Shown here: positions 34,533 through 44,120 of the stretch, piece after piece
Layout: every line of letters starts with the position of its first letter
Numbering within the stretch: the stretch's first letter is position 1
Origin: Gemmatimonadota bacterium
Lineage (GTDB): Bacteria; JAAXHH01
Direction: 5' to 3'
Assembly (NCBI GenBank): GCA_009837395.1
Contig: VXTP01000044.1
Span: 1 to 64,000, forward strand
DNA: 64,000 nucleotides
The notes under the pieces: generated by a model
The model's database searches: none
What the model was told of the DNA's origin: nothing
What the model saw: the letters and a program-made list of their open reading frames with translations, nothing else
Made by a program: the position numbers and the translations under genes

Positions 34533-36935
34533 ATGTTCAGAAACTACTTGAACACCGCCATAAGGCACCTGCTCCAGTACAGAGGCTATTCGGCGATCAA
34601 CGTGCTCGGATTGGCTATCGGTATAGCCGCCTGCGTGTTGATCATGCTCTATGTGCAGGACGAACTCAGCTACGACCAGCACCACGAGAAGAAGGAACGG
34701 ATTTATCGCCTGGCGATCTCCGAGATGGCGGGTGGCAAACCGGATGAATGGGCGATGTCGCCTCCGTCCTGGGCCCCTGTACTGGCGTCGGAATTCCCGG
34801 AAATCGAACACTTCACGCGGATAAAGCCGCCGAACACCGGTTGGCTCGTTCGCTACGGCGAAAAGCGGTCCTATGAGAAGTATTTCGTCTTCGCGGATTC
34901 GTCGGTCTTTGACATTTTCACTGTCCCCCTTGTTCAGGGAAATCCAAAGACAGCCCTGGCGGGACCGCACGCCGTGGTGGTTTCGGAAGCGATGGTGGAG
35001 AAGTATTTCGGGGATGAAAATCCGATTGGCAAAGTCATCGCCGCTGACGACCAGTACAACTTTACGGTTACGGGGATCATGCGGGACATGCCTGCAAATT
35101 CGCATTTCCACGCCGACTTCCTGGCCTCCTTCGCCACCATGGCGGTGGATGGCATATACTTCGAGCCGACCACGATGAGGAACCTGAACTCCTCCATGTA
35201 CACGTATCTTCTGCTCAAGGAAGGACGTGCCGCCGAAGATCTGGAGAAGAAACTTCCTCAGTTTCTGGATAGACATGTGGGTGAGCAACTGAAGGCACTG
35301 GGCATGGAAATGAGACCGTTCCTGCAGTCTCTTACCGATATACATCTGCACTCCCATCTGAAGCTCGAGATCGAAGCGAACAGCGACGTACGGTATGTTT
35401 ACATCTTCTCCTCGCTGGCCGCTTTCATCTTGCTGATTGCCTGCGTAAATTTCATGAACCTGGCCACCGCCCGTGCCGTCAGAAGGGCGCAGGAGGTCGG
35501 CATCCGGAAAGTACTGGGCGCCCACCGGGTCCAACTGATCAAGCAGTTTATCGGAGAGACGGTATTCTTTTCCCTGATCGCGCTGATCGTCGCACTCGCA
35601 CTGGTCCACCTGTTCCTGCCGCAGTTCAACCAGTTGTCCGGTAAAGCGCTGGAAATGGACTATCAGTCAACATGGCTGGTGCCGACCCTCGGGGCGATAA
35701 TCCTTTTTACGGGAATCGCTGCCGGCGGATATCCCGCGCTCGTCCTTTCGTCCTTCAGGCCGGTTGCCGTACTGAGTGGCGAGTTGAAAGCGGGAGGCTC
35801 CCTGTCCTTTCTGAGAATAGCGCTGATCACCTTTCAGTTCATCGTCTCGATTGTCGTGATTATCGGAACGGCTACCGTGCTCGGGCAGGTGGAGTACATG
35901 CGGAACAAGAAGCTGGGATTCGATAAAGAACACGTGGTAGTCATACGACTTCCCGATAGAGAGGCTGTGCTTGGCTATCCGGTATTCAAGCGCGAGGTCA
36001 TGCAGTATCCGGAAATCTTAAACGTGAGTTCATCGGCCAGCGTACCCGGGACGGCACCCTCGCTCAATTCGATTCAACCAGAAGGATTCCCGGAGGATCA
36101 GACGCCTTTGGTCGCCACGATCTGGGCGGACTTCGACTTCCTGGAAACACTGGACATCGAGATCAAGTCCGGCCGTTCGTTTTCGCGGACTTTCACCTCC
36201 GATAACAACGCCGTCGTGATCAACGAAACTGCCGCACGGACTTTTGGATGGATAGACCCGATCGGAAAGACCTTCAGGCAGCCGGGCGCACCAGATACTG
36301 CTCCATCCAGGAACGTCATCGGCCTGATGGCGGATTTTCACCACCAATCGCTGCATCAACGCATTGAGCCCTTGATCGTAATGTACTGGCGAGAAGGCAG
36401 GTTTATGGTGGTCAGGCTGCAGGGACAGGACCTTCCCCGCGGACTTGAAATCCTTCAGGACCAGTGGCGGACAACGTATCCAAGCCATCCCGACATGGAT
36501 TTCTACTTCCTGGACCAGGAACTCGAGCGACTGTACGATGCCGAGCAAAGGCTGGGATCCGTCTTCGTCGCCGGCGCGGTGCTTTCCATTCTGATCGCGT
36601 GCCTGGGACTTCTGGGACTGGCATCCTACATGGCGGAGCAGCGGACCAGGGAAATCGGCGTACGCAAGGTCCTCGGCGCTACGATTTCGAACGTCATACT
36701 GCTGTTGTCCGGGAACTACACTAAGCTGGTCCTGCTCGCATTCGTGATTGGCGCTCCGGCAGGTTTCTTCGGTATGCAGGCGTGGCTGGAAAACTTTCCC
36801 TATCGTATCGAACTGAGCCTGTGGGTTTTCGTGTTTGCCGGCCTTGCAACGCTTCTTGTTACCTGGTTGACGGTGGGATACCACGCGTTGAAGGCCGCCA
36901 CGGCCAATCCAGTCGACGCGTTGCGTACCGGGTGA
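34533..36935 (+). CDS. MacB/FtsX-type ABC transporter permease, 800 residues
   Basis: Duplicated permease architecture: TM1 (AINVLGLAIGIAACVLIMLYV), a MacB periplasmic core domain (~residues 45-280), three TM with the FtsX segment ARAVRRAQEVGIRKVLGA, a second periplasmic domain (~430-670) and three TM with QRTREIGVRKVLGATI. No ATPase gene is adjacent, so it must pair with a subunit encoded elsewhere. Such orphan 800-residue permeases are abundant in Gemmatimonadota/Bacteroidota-like genomes, possibly mechanotransmission or lipoprotein/peptide export. A same-length paralogue lies at 38816-41218. The start has no strong ribosome site. Confidence 0.9.
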   Translation: MFRNYLNTAIRHLLQYRGYSAINVLGLAIGIAACVLIMLYVQDELSYDQHHEKKERIYRLAISEMAGGKPDEWAMSPPSWAPVLASEFPEIEHFTRIKPPNTGWLVRYGEKRSYEKYFVFADSSVFDIFTVPLVQGNPKTALAGPHAVVVSEAMVEKYFGDENPIGKVIAADDQYNFTVTGIMRDMPANSHFHADFLASFATMAVDGIYFEPTTMRNLNSSMYTYLLLKEGRAAEDLEKKLPQFLDRHVGEQLKALGMEMRPFLQSLTDIHLHSHLKLEIEANSDVRYVYIFSSLAAFILLIACVNFMNLATARAVRRAQEVGIRKVLGAHRVQLIKQFIGETVFFSLIALIVALALVHLFLPQFNQLSGKALEMDYQSTWLVPTLGAIILFTGIAAGGYPALVLSSFRPVAVLSGELKAGGSLSFLRIALITFQFIVSIVVIIGTATVLGQVEYMRNKKLGFDKEHVVVIRLPDREAVLGYPVFKREVMQYPEILNVSSSASVPGTAPSLNSIQPEGFPEDQTPLVATIWADFDFLETLDIEIKSGRSFSRTFTSDNNAVVINETAARTFGWIDPIGKTFRQPGAPDTAPSRNVIGLMADFHHQSLHQRIEPLIVMYWREGRFMVVRLQGQDLPRGLEILQDQWRTTYPSHPDMDFYFLDQELERLYDAEQRLGSVFVAGAVLSILIACLGLLGLASYMAEQRTREIGVRKVLGATISNVILLLSGNYTKLVLLAFVIGAPAGFFGMQAWLENFPYRIELSLWVFVFAGLATLLVTWLTVGYHALKAATANPVDALRTG

Positions 36936-36978
36936 GGCCGTACAAGGGTGAGGCCGTACAAGGGTGAGGTCGAACAGG
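36931..36978. repeat. Three 16-bp tandem repeats over the permease stop codon
   Basis: GGTGAGGCCGTACAAG at 36931 and 36947 and the variant GGTGAGGTCGAACAGG at 36963. The permease TGA (36933-36935) is in the first unit and each later unit repeats it. Confidence 0.8.
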
Positions 36979-37021
36979 GGAACTCACAAATCCGATAACT
37001 GGTCTGATTCCTGCCTGCCAT

Positions 37022-37336
37022 TTACGCTTCGACGCCTATGCGCCGAGGCTCGATCGCCGCCAACTCGCGGGCTTCTGACCGCATAGCGTGATACAAGTCC
37101 CAACGTAGCTGTAGATTCAGCCAGAATGAGGGCGACACGTCGAAGTACTTGGCCAGGCGCAGCGCTGTGCTGGGTGTAATACCGCGACGGGCGTTTACCA
37201 GTTCGTTCACGCGCTGGTAGGGAACGTTAAGTGCGTCTGCCAATTCACGCTGCGTCAACTTCATAGGTATCAGGAACTCTTCCAGCAGCATTTCACCCGG
37301 ATGGGTTGGAATGCGATTTGTAGGAACACGTACCAT
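37022..37336 (-). CDS. higA: HigA-type antitoxin (XRE family)
   Basis: 104 residues from the ATG preceded by AGAGG. RIPTHPGEMLLEEFLIP followed by TQRELADALNVPYQRVNELV and ITPSTALRLAKYFDVSPSFWLNLQLRWDL is the standard VapI/HigA pattern. It binds and neutralises the HigB toxin and represses the operon. The toxin gene lies immediately upstream (21-base gap), the toxin-first order usual for higBA. Confidence 0.93.
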   Translation of the reverse strand: MVRVPTNRIPTHPGEMLLEEFLIPMKLTQRELADALNVPYQRVNELVNARRGITPSTALRLAKYFDVSPSFWLNLQLRWDLYHAMRSEARELAAIEPRRIGVEA

Positions 37337-37357
37337 AATAAACACCTCTAACTTGTT

Positions 37358-37651
37358 TTAATGATAGTCGACGATTTCAACATCCCGCGGTCCAGCATCC
37401 GACCAGACGAAACACACGCGGTATTGGTTGTTGATTCGAATGCTGTACTGCCCGGAACGCGCACCTCGCAAGGGCTGGAGACGATTGCCTGGGGGCTTGT
37501 TCATGTCACGTAGTTTATCAACCGAATCCAACTGTTCAAGTTTAAGTACAGCAACAGACCATAGTGAGGACGGACATGTGGAGCGCGCAGCACGTGTTTC
37601 GCGTCCATCGAAGATATCTTCAGTTCCTTTACTGCGGAACGACATTATCAT
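37358..37651 (-). CDS. higB: HigB-type toxin (RelE superfamily mRNA interferase)
   Basis: 97 residues. The diagnostic segment is LRDMNKPPGNRLQPLRGARSGQYS with RINNQYRVCFVW and a terminal DVEIVDYH, as in HigB/RelE toxins that cleave mRNA on ribosomes. The start is MIMSF or MSF two codons later; the promoter -10 lies only seven bases upstream of the first ATG, so the message may be leaderless. Followed by higA. Confidence 0.9.
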   Translation of the reverse strand: MIMSFRSKGTEDIFDGRETRAARSTCPSSLWSVAVLKLEQLDSVDKLRDMNKPPGNRLQPLRGARSGQYSIRINNQYRVCFVWSDAGPRDVEIVDYH

Positions 37652-37657
37652 TATAGC

Positions 37658-37686
37658 ATAATAGCCCCGCATCCATGCTACGTCAA
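37658..37686 (-). promoter_or_regulatory. higBA promoter, apparently giving a leaderless mRNA
   Basis: Minus strand: TTGACG (37681-37686), 17-base spacer, TATTAT (37658-37663). The expected transcription start falls on or next to the higB ATG at 37651. No ribosome site fits between them. Confidence 0.65.
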
Positions 37687-37878
37687 CAGGTCAGATTGTA
37701 ATCTACCTGGACGGAGTTATTGCCCGGAGATGGACAGCAGCGTTAAGCCTGGTTCTGTGTTGTATAGTTTAAGACTGTTCTGGGCTCATTTTGACCAAAT
37801 CGCCAGATACATTGCCGCTCCTTCTGATGACCACACTCTCCAGAGAAGAAAGGCGGATCGATCATACAGTACCCGTTT

Positions 37879-38808
37879 GTGACAATCTGTGATGTTAAAA
37901 ACCTGCTCATCAGCCTCGGACTGGATCACGGACGGGTCCATCCCATCGCGGGAGGCTGGTCGTACTGGACCTTCGAAGTCGAGCACAGGGGCCACGATGA
38001 GCAGGCCGTGTCCTCGACTCCGGGCTGGATCTTTCGATTTCCAAAAAACAGTGTCGTCGCTGAAAACCTGAAAAAAGAGCAAACGGTTCTGTCAGTAGTC
38101 GCTCCACAGGTCGAGTTCGCCGTACCGTGTTTCGAGTATGTGGGAACCTGGCGTGATCAACCCTATGCGGGGTATTGGCGGATTCCGGGTCGTCCTCTGT
38201 CCAGCCTCCAAATGTCCGGCGTCAAGCTCGCTGCTGAATTGGCCGGATCCATAGCGGCCGCGCTCTCCTCACTTCATGCCATTCCCGCCTCGCTGGTCGC
38301 TGAGGCCTGTGGCGTTGAAGCCACCGTCGAGGCATGGCGGCAGCGCTACCAAGAGTTGAGGGAAACGGTACGCGCCACGGTTTCGCCCTTACTGGATACA
38401 CGCACACTCAACGCGGTCGAACGCGGTTTCAACCGGTTTCTCGACGAGGAACTCACGACGCTTGATTACGTCGCCCTGGTGCACTGCGACCTGGGTTGCG
38501 AGCATATCCTGATCGTCGAGGACGGGATGGCCGTGACCGGGCTGATTGACTTCGAAGACGCGACCATCGGCGATCCGGCGATCGATTTCGTCGGTATTTA
38601 TGTTACTTACGGCATGGAGGCCGTTGAGAGGATACGAACCGGTTATCAGCACGCACTGGACGTCAACTTTGTGAACAGGCTCCGGTTCTACACCTGGATG
38701 GCTTCCTGTCACGAGGTCATCTACGGTTTGGAGGAAGGAAGAGCGGATCTGGTGGAGGAAGGTATTGCGGGCTTGCAGGCCCGACTCGGCCACGCCGGAT
38801 TGCTTTGA
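37879..38808 (+). CDS. APH-family phosphotransferase
   Basis: 309 residues with a protein-kinase-like fold. The catalytic loop is LVHCDLGCEHILI (unusual Cys and Gly where HGDLxxxN is common) and the metal loop is GLIDFEDATIGDPAIDF. Phosphotransferase enzyme family (APH/choline kinase) related to APH(2'')-type or MPH-type kinases; substrate unknown. GTG start. It ends seven bases before the convergent permease gene. Confidence 0.82.
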   Translation: MTICDVKNLLISLGLDHGRVHPIAGGWSYWTFEVEHRGHDEQAVSSTPGWIFRFPKNSVVAENLKKEQTVLSVVAPQVEFAVPCFEYVGTWRDQPYAGYWRIPGRPLSSLQMSGVKLAAELAGSIAAALSSLHAIPASLVAEACGVEATVEAWRQRYQELRETVRATVSPLLDTRTLNAVERGFNRFLDEELTTLDYVALVHCDLGCEHILIVEDGMAVTGLIDFEDATIGDPAIDFVGIYVTYGMEAVERIRTGYQHALDVNFVNRLRFYTWMASCHEVIYGLEEGRADLVEEGIAGLQARLGHAGLL

Positions 38809-38815
38809 AGCCGCC

Positions 38816-41218
38816 CTACTCATACCGCAGCGTGTCCACCGGGTTCGCCCGGGCCACGCCGACGACACGGAAACTCACCGTAATCAAGGCAATGGCCAGG
38901 ACGACCGCGCCGGCAGCAAAGAAGGCGGCGGGACCGACGTCCGCCCGGTAGGAGAACAGCTGAAGCCATTGGCGCATGGTGAAGTAGGCGATGGGCGCGG
39001 CCATTACCGTAGCGATCAGGACCAGGTAGACGAATTCCTTCAGGAGCAGACCCGCCGTCTGGACGACCGTGGCACCGAGTATCCTCCGCATGCCCACTTC
39101 CCTCGTACGCTGTGCCGTCATGAATGAGGCCAGGCCGAACAGCCCGGCGCAGGCCATGAAGACCGCGACAGACGAGAAAACGCCGAAGACCTCGCGGAGT
39201 GTCGCCTCGGCCGCGTAAAGCCGGCCGTAATCCTCATCGAGAAACGAATACACCATGGGGACGTCCGGCATCTGTCGCTTCCAGGTTTCCTGGATCCATG
39301 AGACCGTGCCGGTCACGTCCTCGGATTGGATCCGGATCGCGTAGAAGGGCAGGTTTTCCCTGGGCCAATGCCGAATGATCATCGGTTCGATGCGATGGTG
39401 CAGGGACCGCATGTGAAAATCCGCGATCACCCCGATGATCCGGCGATCGTGCGCCCAGGGATGGCCGATGTGGATCAGCACCTCCTGATCGATGGCCTCT
39501 TCGGGCGCGTTCCATCCCAGCTGCCGCATGGCGGTTTCGTTGATCATCACGGCTTCCCTCCGATCCGCCAGGCGCGAACTCGACAGACTCCGGCCGGCCA
39601 GCAGTTCCATCCCGAATACTTCGACGAAATCGTCGGTGATCGCCCAGTCGAGCATGTTCTGCGGGTCCGCCTGCGGCCGGTCGGTCCTCCGCGTTCCCGT
39701 GGTGGCGAGCAGGCCCTTGCGTCCCGTGCGGCCGGGCAGCATGAGGGTGGTACCGACGCTTTCGATCCGGGGATACTGCTCGAGCGTTTCCCTGAAAACC
39801 GGGTACTGATCCACGAAGGTCGGGAAACTGGAGGGCCCCACGAGCACCCGTTCCGGCTGCAGGCCCAGCCGTTTGCCCTGGATGTAGTCCAGTTGCGCGG
39901 TGAACACCCAGGTGCTGCCGAGCAGCAGGATCACCATCATGCACTGGCCCATGACAAGCAGCCTTCGCACCAGGTGGCGTGTTAGGCCGGTCCCGGTCCG
40001 GCCCTTCAAGTGTTCCGCCGGCGTGAAGGCCGCCGTGAAGAACGCGGGATAGCTGCCGGAAACGAACCCAACCAGGAGGGTTACGGCGGCGATGCCCATC
40101 CAGAACTGCCAGGACCGGAAGATATCGAGCGCGATGGTCTTTCCCGTGAGCTCCTGGAAGAACGGCAGACTGAGCGCGACGAGGATCAGTGCGGTCACGA
40201 TGGCGACGCAGGTGATCCCGAAGGATTCACCCATGAACTGGCGGACCAGCTGCCCCCGGATCGCGCCGAAGGCCTTCCGAAGCGCGACCTCGCGGTTACG
40301 CGTGAGCGAGCGGGCGGTCGCCATGTTCATGAAGTTGAAACAGGCCAGCAGGACGATGACGACGGCCAGGGCGCCGAGGAGCAGCAGGTACGTGCCGTTG
40401 CCGTTCTCGCCAGCCTCGTTCTCGAGTTGGGAGTAAAGGTAGATGTCGGTCAGCGGCTGCAGCCGGAGGTCCATCGTGATGTTCTCGGCTTCCCACCGCG
40501 CGCCAAACCTTTCTTCGAGCACATCCGGCATTTTCTGCGCGAAGGCGATGGGATCCACGTCCGGTGACAGCAACAGGTAGGTATAAAACGAAGGCCAATC
40601 CCATTGCTCCAGGTAATCATCTCCCAGGATATCGAGCGACCCCTCGATCCCAAGGAAAAAGTCCGCCTGGAAATGCGAGTGATCGGGCATATCCCGCATC
40701 ACCCCGGTGACGGTGAAGGGATACGTATCCAGCGATACCGTCTCGCCGACGGGGTCGGCGCTTCCGAAGTACTTGCGCGCCATGGACTCGGTGATGACGA
40801 CCGTCCCCGGATCCTGCAGCGCCTGTGCGGGATTGCCCCGCACCAGCGGAAAGGAGAAAACCTCGAAGAGCTCGGGATCCGCCCAGAACACGCGGTCTTC
40901 GAAGTACGATTGGTCTTCATAGCGTATGATCCACCCGCCGAAGGGCGGACTTATGCGGGCGTATGACTGGACTTCCGGTAGGAGTTCATGGATGGCGGGA
41001 CCGAGGGCGGGGGTCGTCTTCGCATTGGTCCCGTTTACGACGCGGTAGATTCGGTCCGCATTCTCATGGTACCGGTCATAGGCCCGTTCGTCTTGTATAT
41101 ACAGGCCGATGAGGACCGCACAGGCCATGCCGACGGCCAGGTTCAGGATATTGAGCGCGGCATAGGGCTTATGCCTGAGCAGATGTCTCGCACTGATCGT
41201 GTAGTAGTGTTTCAGCAA
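38816..41218 (-). CDS. MacB/FtsX-type ABC transporter permease, 800 residues (paralogue)
   Basis: Same architecture and exact length as the permease at 34533. TM1 is ALNILNLAVGMACAVLIGLYI; the FtsX segments are RSLTRNREVALRKAFGAIRG and AQRTREVGMRRILGATV. Periplasmic MacB-core regions lie between. No ATPase subunit is adjacent. It is 12 bases downstream of the HAD gene on the same strand. Sequence similarity to the other copy is moderate, so the duplication is old. Confidence 0.9.
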   Translation of the reverse strand: MLKHYYTISARHLLRHKPYAALNILNLAVGMACAVLIGLYIQDERAYDRYHENADRIYRVVNGTNAKTTPALGPAIHELLPEVQSYARISPPFGGWIIRYEDQSYFEDRVFWADPELFEVFSFPLVRGNPAQALQDPGTVVITESMARKYFGSADPVGETVSLDTYPFTVTGVMRDMPDHSHFQADFFLGIEGSLDILGDDYLEQWDWPSFYTYLLLSPDVDPIAFAQKMPDVLEERFGARWEAENITMDLRLQPLTDIYLYSQLENEAGENGNGTYLLLLGALAVVIVLLACFNFMNMATARSLTRNREVALRKAFGAIRGQLVRQFMGESFGITCVAIVTALILVALSLPFFQELTGKTIALDIFRSWQFWMGIAAVTLLVGFVSGSYPAFFTAAFTPAEHLKGRTGTGLTRHLVRRLLVMGQCMMVILLLGSTWVFTAQLDYIQGKRLGLQPERVLVGPSSFPTFVDQYPVFRETLEQYPRIESVGTTLMLPGRTGRKGLLATTGTRRTDRPQADPQNMLDWAITDDFVEVFGMELLAGRSLSSSRLADRREAVMINETAMRQLGWNAPEEAIDQEVLIHIGHPWAHDRRIIGVIADFHMRSLHHRIEPMIIRHWPRENLPFYAIRIQSEDVTGTVSWIQETWKRQMPDVPMVYSFLDEDYGRLYAAEATLREVFGVFSSVAVFMACAGLFGLASFMTAQRTREVGMRRILGATVVQTAGLLLKEFVYLVLIATVMAAPIAYFTMRQWLQLFSYRADVGPAAFFAAGAVVLAIALITVSFRVVGVARANPVDTLRYE

Positions 41219-41230
41219 AGCGCGACTCCG

Positions 41231-41935
41231 TTAACGAGCATGCAGCATCTCCATGAATACATTCTGGTTCGAAAAGTCTTCGACCCAGCATGTACACCTG
41301 CCCTTAAGCCGCGGTCCGACGCCGATGAAATGCCATCCCAGTTCCCGGGTCGCCCGAACATCCCATTCGGCATCGCCTACGTATACGATTCGCTGGAAGG
41401 AGTTCCCCTTGGCATCCAGCGTATCCAGGCACTTCTGCATGATACCCGTGCGCTCCTCACTGTCATCGCTGGAAGCCAGGACGGCGTGCTCAAGGTTGAA
41501 TCCAGCATGTTCGAGTTTCATTCGGGCGGTATGACCCCATCCACCGGTGGCGAATCCGACGGCAAAGCCGGGGGCTGCACGAAGCTCGTCGATCAGGTCG
41601 ATCGCCCCATCTATCGGATTGCATTCGCCGCCGTCTCGGAGGTACTTTCTGACCAAGTCGCCGAATCTGGCGCGGACTTCCCGGACCAATCCCTCGCCTC
41701 GAATCCGGTGCTCGCCCCGCCTCCTGTCCTGGCCGCGAATCCGGTGCTCTTCCATGATTTGACGCAGAATGCCCGTGTCGGTTACGTGTCTGTATGTATT
41801 CCACGCTTTGCGGATGCACACATCCCCCAGCACGTCTCTTACCGCGGCGATGTACAAGTCGTCTTCGAATCCGGAACTCTCGACCAGGGTCCCGTCGATA
41901 TCGAATATCACGGCGGTGTTTGTTGTTGATTTCAT
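41231..41935 (-). CDS. HAD-superfamily phosphatase with an internal duplication
   Basis: 234 residues: FDIDGTLVESSGFE (motif I), FATGGWGHTARMKLEHAGF (motif II), a Lys-containing QKCLDTLDAKG stretch and VYVGDAEWDVRATRELGWH (motif IV). In the cap a 30-bp in-frame duplication gives EHRIRGQDRRRGEHRIRGEG. Phosphatase of unknown substrate. It lies directly upstream of the permease and divergent from hisG. Confidence 0.85.
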   Translation of the reverse strand: MKSTTNTAVIFDIDGTLVESSGFEDDLYIAAVRDVLGDVCIRKAWNTYRHVTDTGILRQIMEEHRIRGQDRRRGEHRIRGEGLVREVRARFGDLVRKYLRDGGECNPIDGAIDLIDELRAAPGFAVGFATGGWGHTARMKLEHAGFNLEHAVLASSDDSEERTGIMQKCLDTLDAKGNSFQRIVYVGDAEWDVRATRELGWHFIGVGPRLKGRCTCWVEDFSNQNVFMEMLHAR

Positions 41936-42116
41936 TTGTTCGAATGATGCGGCGTCAGCGTGAAGAGGTGATCAATCCCGATTGGGTGCTGATTTCAATA
42001 GTAATGGACATTCCCGGCGGGTCGTGCTATTTTCAGGCGGTTTTGAAATCCCTGAGACATATTGGAAGGTAACAAAGGGAATCGATCCCTACAAGAGTCA
42101 CGAGGAGCATACTAAG

Positions 42117-42986
42117 ATGTTAGTCAAACTGGCGCTGCCGAAAGGAAGCCTGCAGGAATCCACCTTTGAGCTCATGCGCAAGGCGGGTTTTCATTGCACG
42201 GTCAGCAGCCGGTCCTATTCCCCCTGGGTGGACGACGAAGAGCTGGAGATCATGCTGATCCGGGCGCAGGAGATCGGCCGTTACGTCGAGGACGAGGTCT
42301 TCGACGCGGGGCTAACGGGCAAGGACTGGATCGTGGAGACCGGGGCGGACGTGGTGGAGGTGGCGGAGCTGGTCTATGCCAAGCATACCCGGCAGCCCCT
42401 GCGATGGGTGCTGGCCGCGCCCGAGGCTTCGGACATCCACAGCGTCCAGGACCTGGAAGGAAAACGCATCGCCACGGAAGTCGTTAACATCACGGAAGAC
42501 TACCTGAAGAAACACGGCGTGAACGCGAAGGTGGAGTTTTCCTGGGGCGCCACGGAGGCCAAGGCCCCGGAACTGGCGGACGCGATCGTGGAAATCACCG
42601 AAACGGGCGGCTCGATCCGGGCCAACAAGCTTCGGATCCTCGATACCCTGATGGTGTCCACCAATCGGCTCATCGCGAACAAGACGAGCTGGCAGGATCC
42701 GGACAAGCGGCGCAAGATCGAGAACATCGCCCTGCTGCTCAAGGGCGCCATGCTCGCCGAGGAGATGGTCGGCCTTAAAATGAACGTGAAGCGCGCCGAC
42801 CTGGATGCCGTGGCCGACCTGCTGCCCGCGTTGCAGAACCCGACCATATCCCCCCTGGCCGACCATGAGTGGGTGGCCATCGAGGTGATGATCGAGGAGC
42901 ACACCATCCGGCAGTTGATTCCCGCGCTCAAGCGGGCCGGCGCCCAGGGCCTGGTGGAATATCCGCTGAACAAGGTGATTTATTGA
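42117..42986 (+). CDS. hisG: ATP phosphoribosyltransferase, long form
   Basis: First step of histidine synthesis: ATP + PRPP to phosphoribosyl-ATP. 289 residues, the HisG(L) size, with [20 protein letters not shown] at the N-terminus, [10 protein letters not shown], the PRPP loop region [16 protein letters not shown], and a C-terminal ACT-like regulatory domain (~residues 215-289), so it should act without HisZ and be histidine-inhibited. GAGGAG nine bases before ATG fixes the start; the longer open frame lacks family sequence. hisC follows after 13 bases; the other his genes are not here. Confidence 0.93.
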   Translation: MLVKLALPKGSLQESTFELMRKAGFHCTVSSRSYSPWVDDEELEIMLIRAQEIGRYVEDEVFDAGLTGKDWIVETGADVVEVAELVYAKHTRQPLRWVLAAPEASDIHSVQDLEGKRIATEVVNITEDYLKKHGVNAKVEFSWGATEAKAPELADAIVEITETGGSIRANKLRILDTLMVSTNRLIANKTSWQDPDKRRKIENIALLLKGAMLAEEMVGLKMNVKRADLDAVADLLPALQNPTISPLADHEWVAIEVMIEEHTIRQLIPALKRAGAQGLVEYPLNKVIY

Positions 42987-42999
42987 CGGTGGCCGCACC

Positions 43000-44091
43000 A
43001 TGGATCAGAAGCTTCGAAACGCCGACGCTCCCGGGGTGAAGTCAGCCGTCCGCGCCATGTCCGGTTACACGCTGGTCCAGCCGGACTGCCCGGTCAAGCT
43101 CAACCAGAACGAATGCCCCTTCGACGTGCCTGCGGAACTCAAGCGGGAGATCGTGGACGAGGCCCTGGCAAGCAACTGGGGCCGATATCCAAGTTTTGTG
43201 CCCGGCGAGGTCAAGGCGGCCATCGGCGAGCGGCACGGGCTGGGTCCCGAGCACGTCCTGATCGGTAACGGCTCCAACGAACTGATCCAGTCGATCTTCC
43301 AGGCTGCAGTCTCGACGGGCGATGCGGTGGTGTTGCCCGCACCGACCTTCACCCTGTACGCGCTCATGGGCAGGATCTCGGGCGCCGAGATCCGGACGGT
43401 ACACCTCAAGCGCGATTTGAGCTTCGACGTCGATCGGCTAGAGGAAGAAAGCGCCCAATCGGACGTCAGGCTGGTGGTGCTGTGTTCGCCGAACAACCCG
43501 ACCGGCTCGATGATTTCACCGGAAGATACGGCGCGGATCGCCGACGCGACCGCGGGCCTGGTCGTGGTGGACGAGGCCTATTTCGAGTTCGTCGGTGTGT
43601 CGTGCATTGAACTGCTGGAACGCCATCCCAACCTGGTGATTACGCGCACCTTCTCGAAAGCCCTCGGCGCGGCCGGCCTTCGGCTGGGATATCTCGTCGC
43701 CGATCCTGCCGTGGCGCGAGAGCTCGAGAAAGTCAAACTTCCGTACAACGTAAACATCATCTCCCTGATCGCCGCGCGGAAGTTGATCGGCCAGGATGCA
43801 CTGATCGAGGAACGTGCGTCGATGATCCGGTCTGAAAGGCAACGGGTCTTCGAGGCCCTGCGGGGCCTTCCGGGCATCAAGCCCCATCCCTCTCACGCCA
43901 ACTTCATTCTGTTCGAGGCGGAACGACCGGTCGCCGGGATCTTCCACGGTCTCATCGAACGGGGCGTGCTCATCCGCGACGTCAGCCGCTATCCCATGCT
44001 GGAACGGGGCATGCGCGTGACGATCGGCTTGCCGGAAGAGAACGACGCCTTTCTCGAAGCGTTGCGGGAAGTGCTGGCCACGCAGGATTGA
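43000..44091 (+). CDS. hisC: Histidinol-phosphate aminotransferase
   Basis: PLP-dependent class I/II aminotransferase of 363 residues. Visible: KLNQNECPFDVP near the N-terminus, LIGNGSNELI, CSPNNPTGSMI, VVVDEAYFEF and the Schiff-base K220 in TRTFSKALGAAGLRLGY, then an R in MRVTIGLPEEN. The set matches HisC. It converts imidazole-acetol phosphate to histidinol phosphate, or may act in phenylalanine/tyrosine synthesis. It is coupled to hisG and its stop overlaps a possible TTG start of the next gene. Confidence 0.92.
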   Translation: MDQKLRNADAPGVKSAVRAMSGYTLVQPDCPVKLNQNECPFDVPAELKREIVDEALASNWGRYPSFVPGEVKAAIGERHGLGPEHVLIGNGSNELIQSIFQAAVSTGDAVVLPAPTFTLYALMGRISGAEIRTVHLKRDLSFDVDRLEEESAQSDVRLVVLCSPNNPTGSMISPEDTARIADATAGLVVVDEAYFEFVGVSCIELLERHPNLVITRTFSKALGAAGLRLGYLVADPAVARELEKVKLPYNVNIISLIAARKLIGQDALIEERASMIRSERQRVFEALRGLPGIKPHPSHANFILFEAERPVAGIFHGLIERGVLIRDVSRYPMLERGMRVTIGLPEENDAFLEALREVLATQD

Positions 44092-44120
44092 GTGCGTTCA
44101 CCGAAGTCGGACGATTCCAC

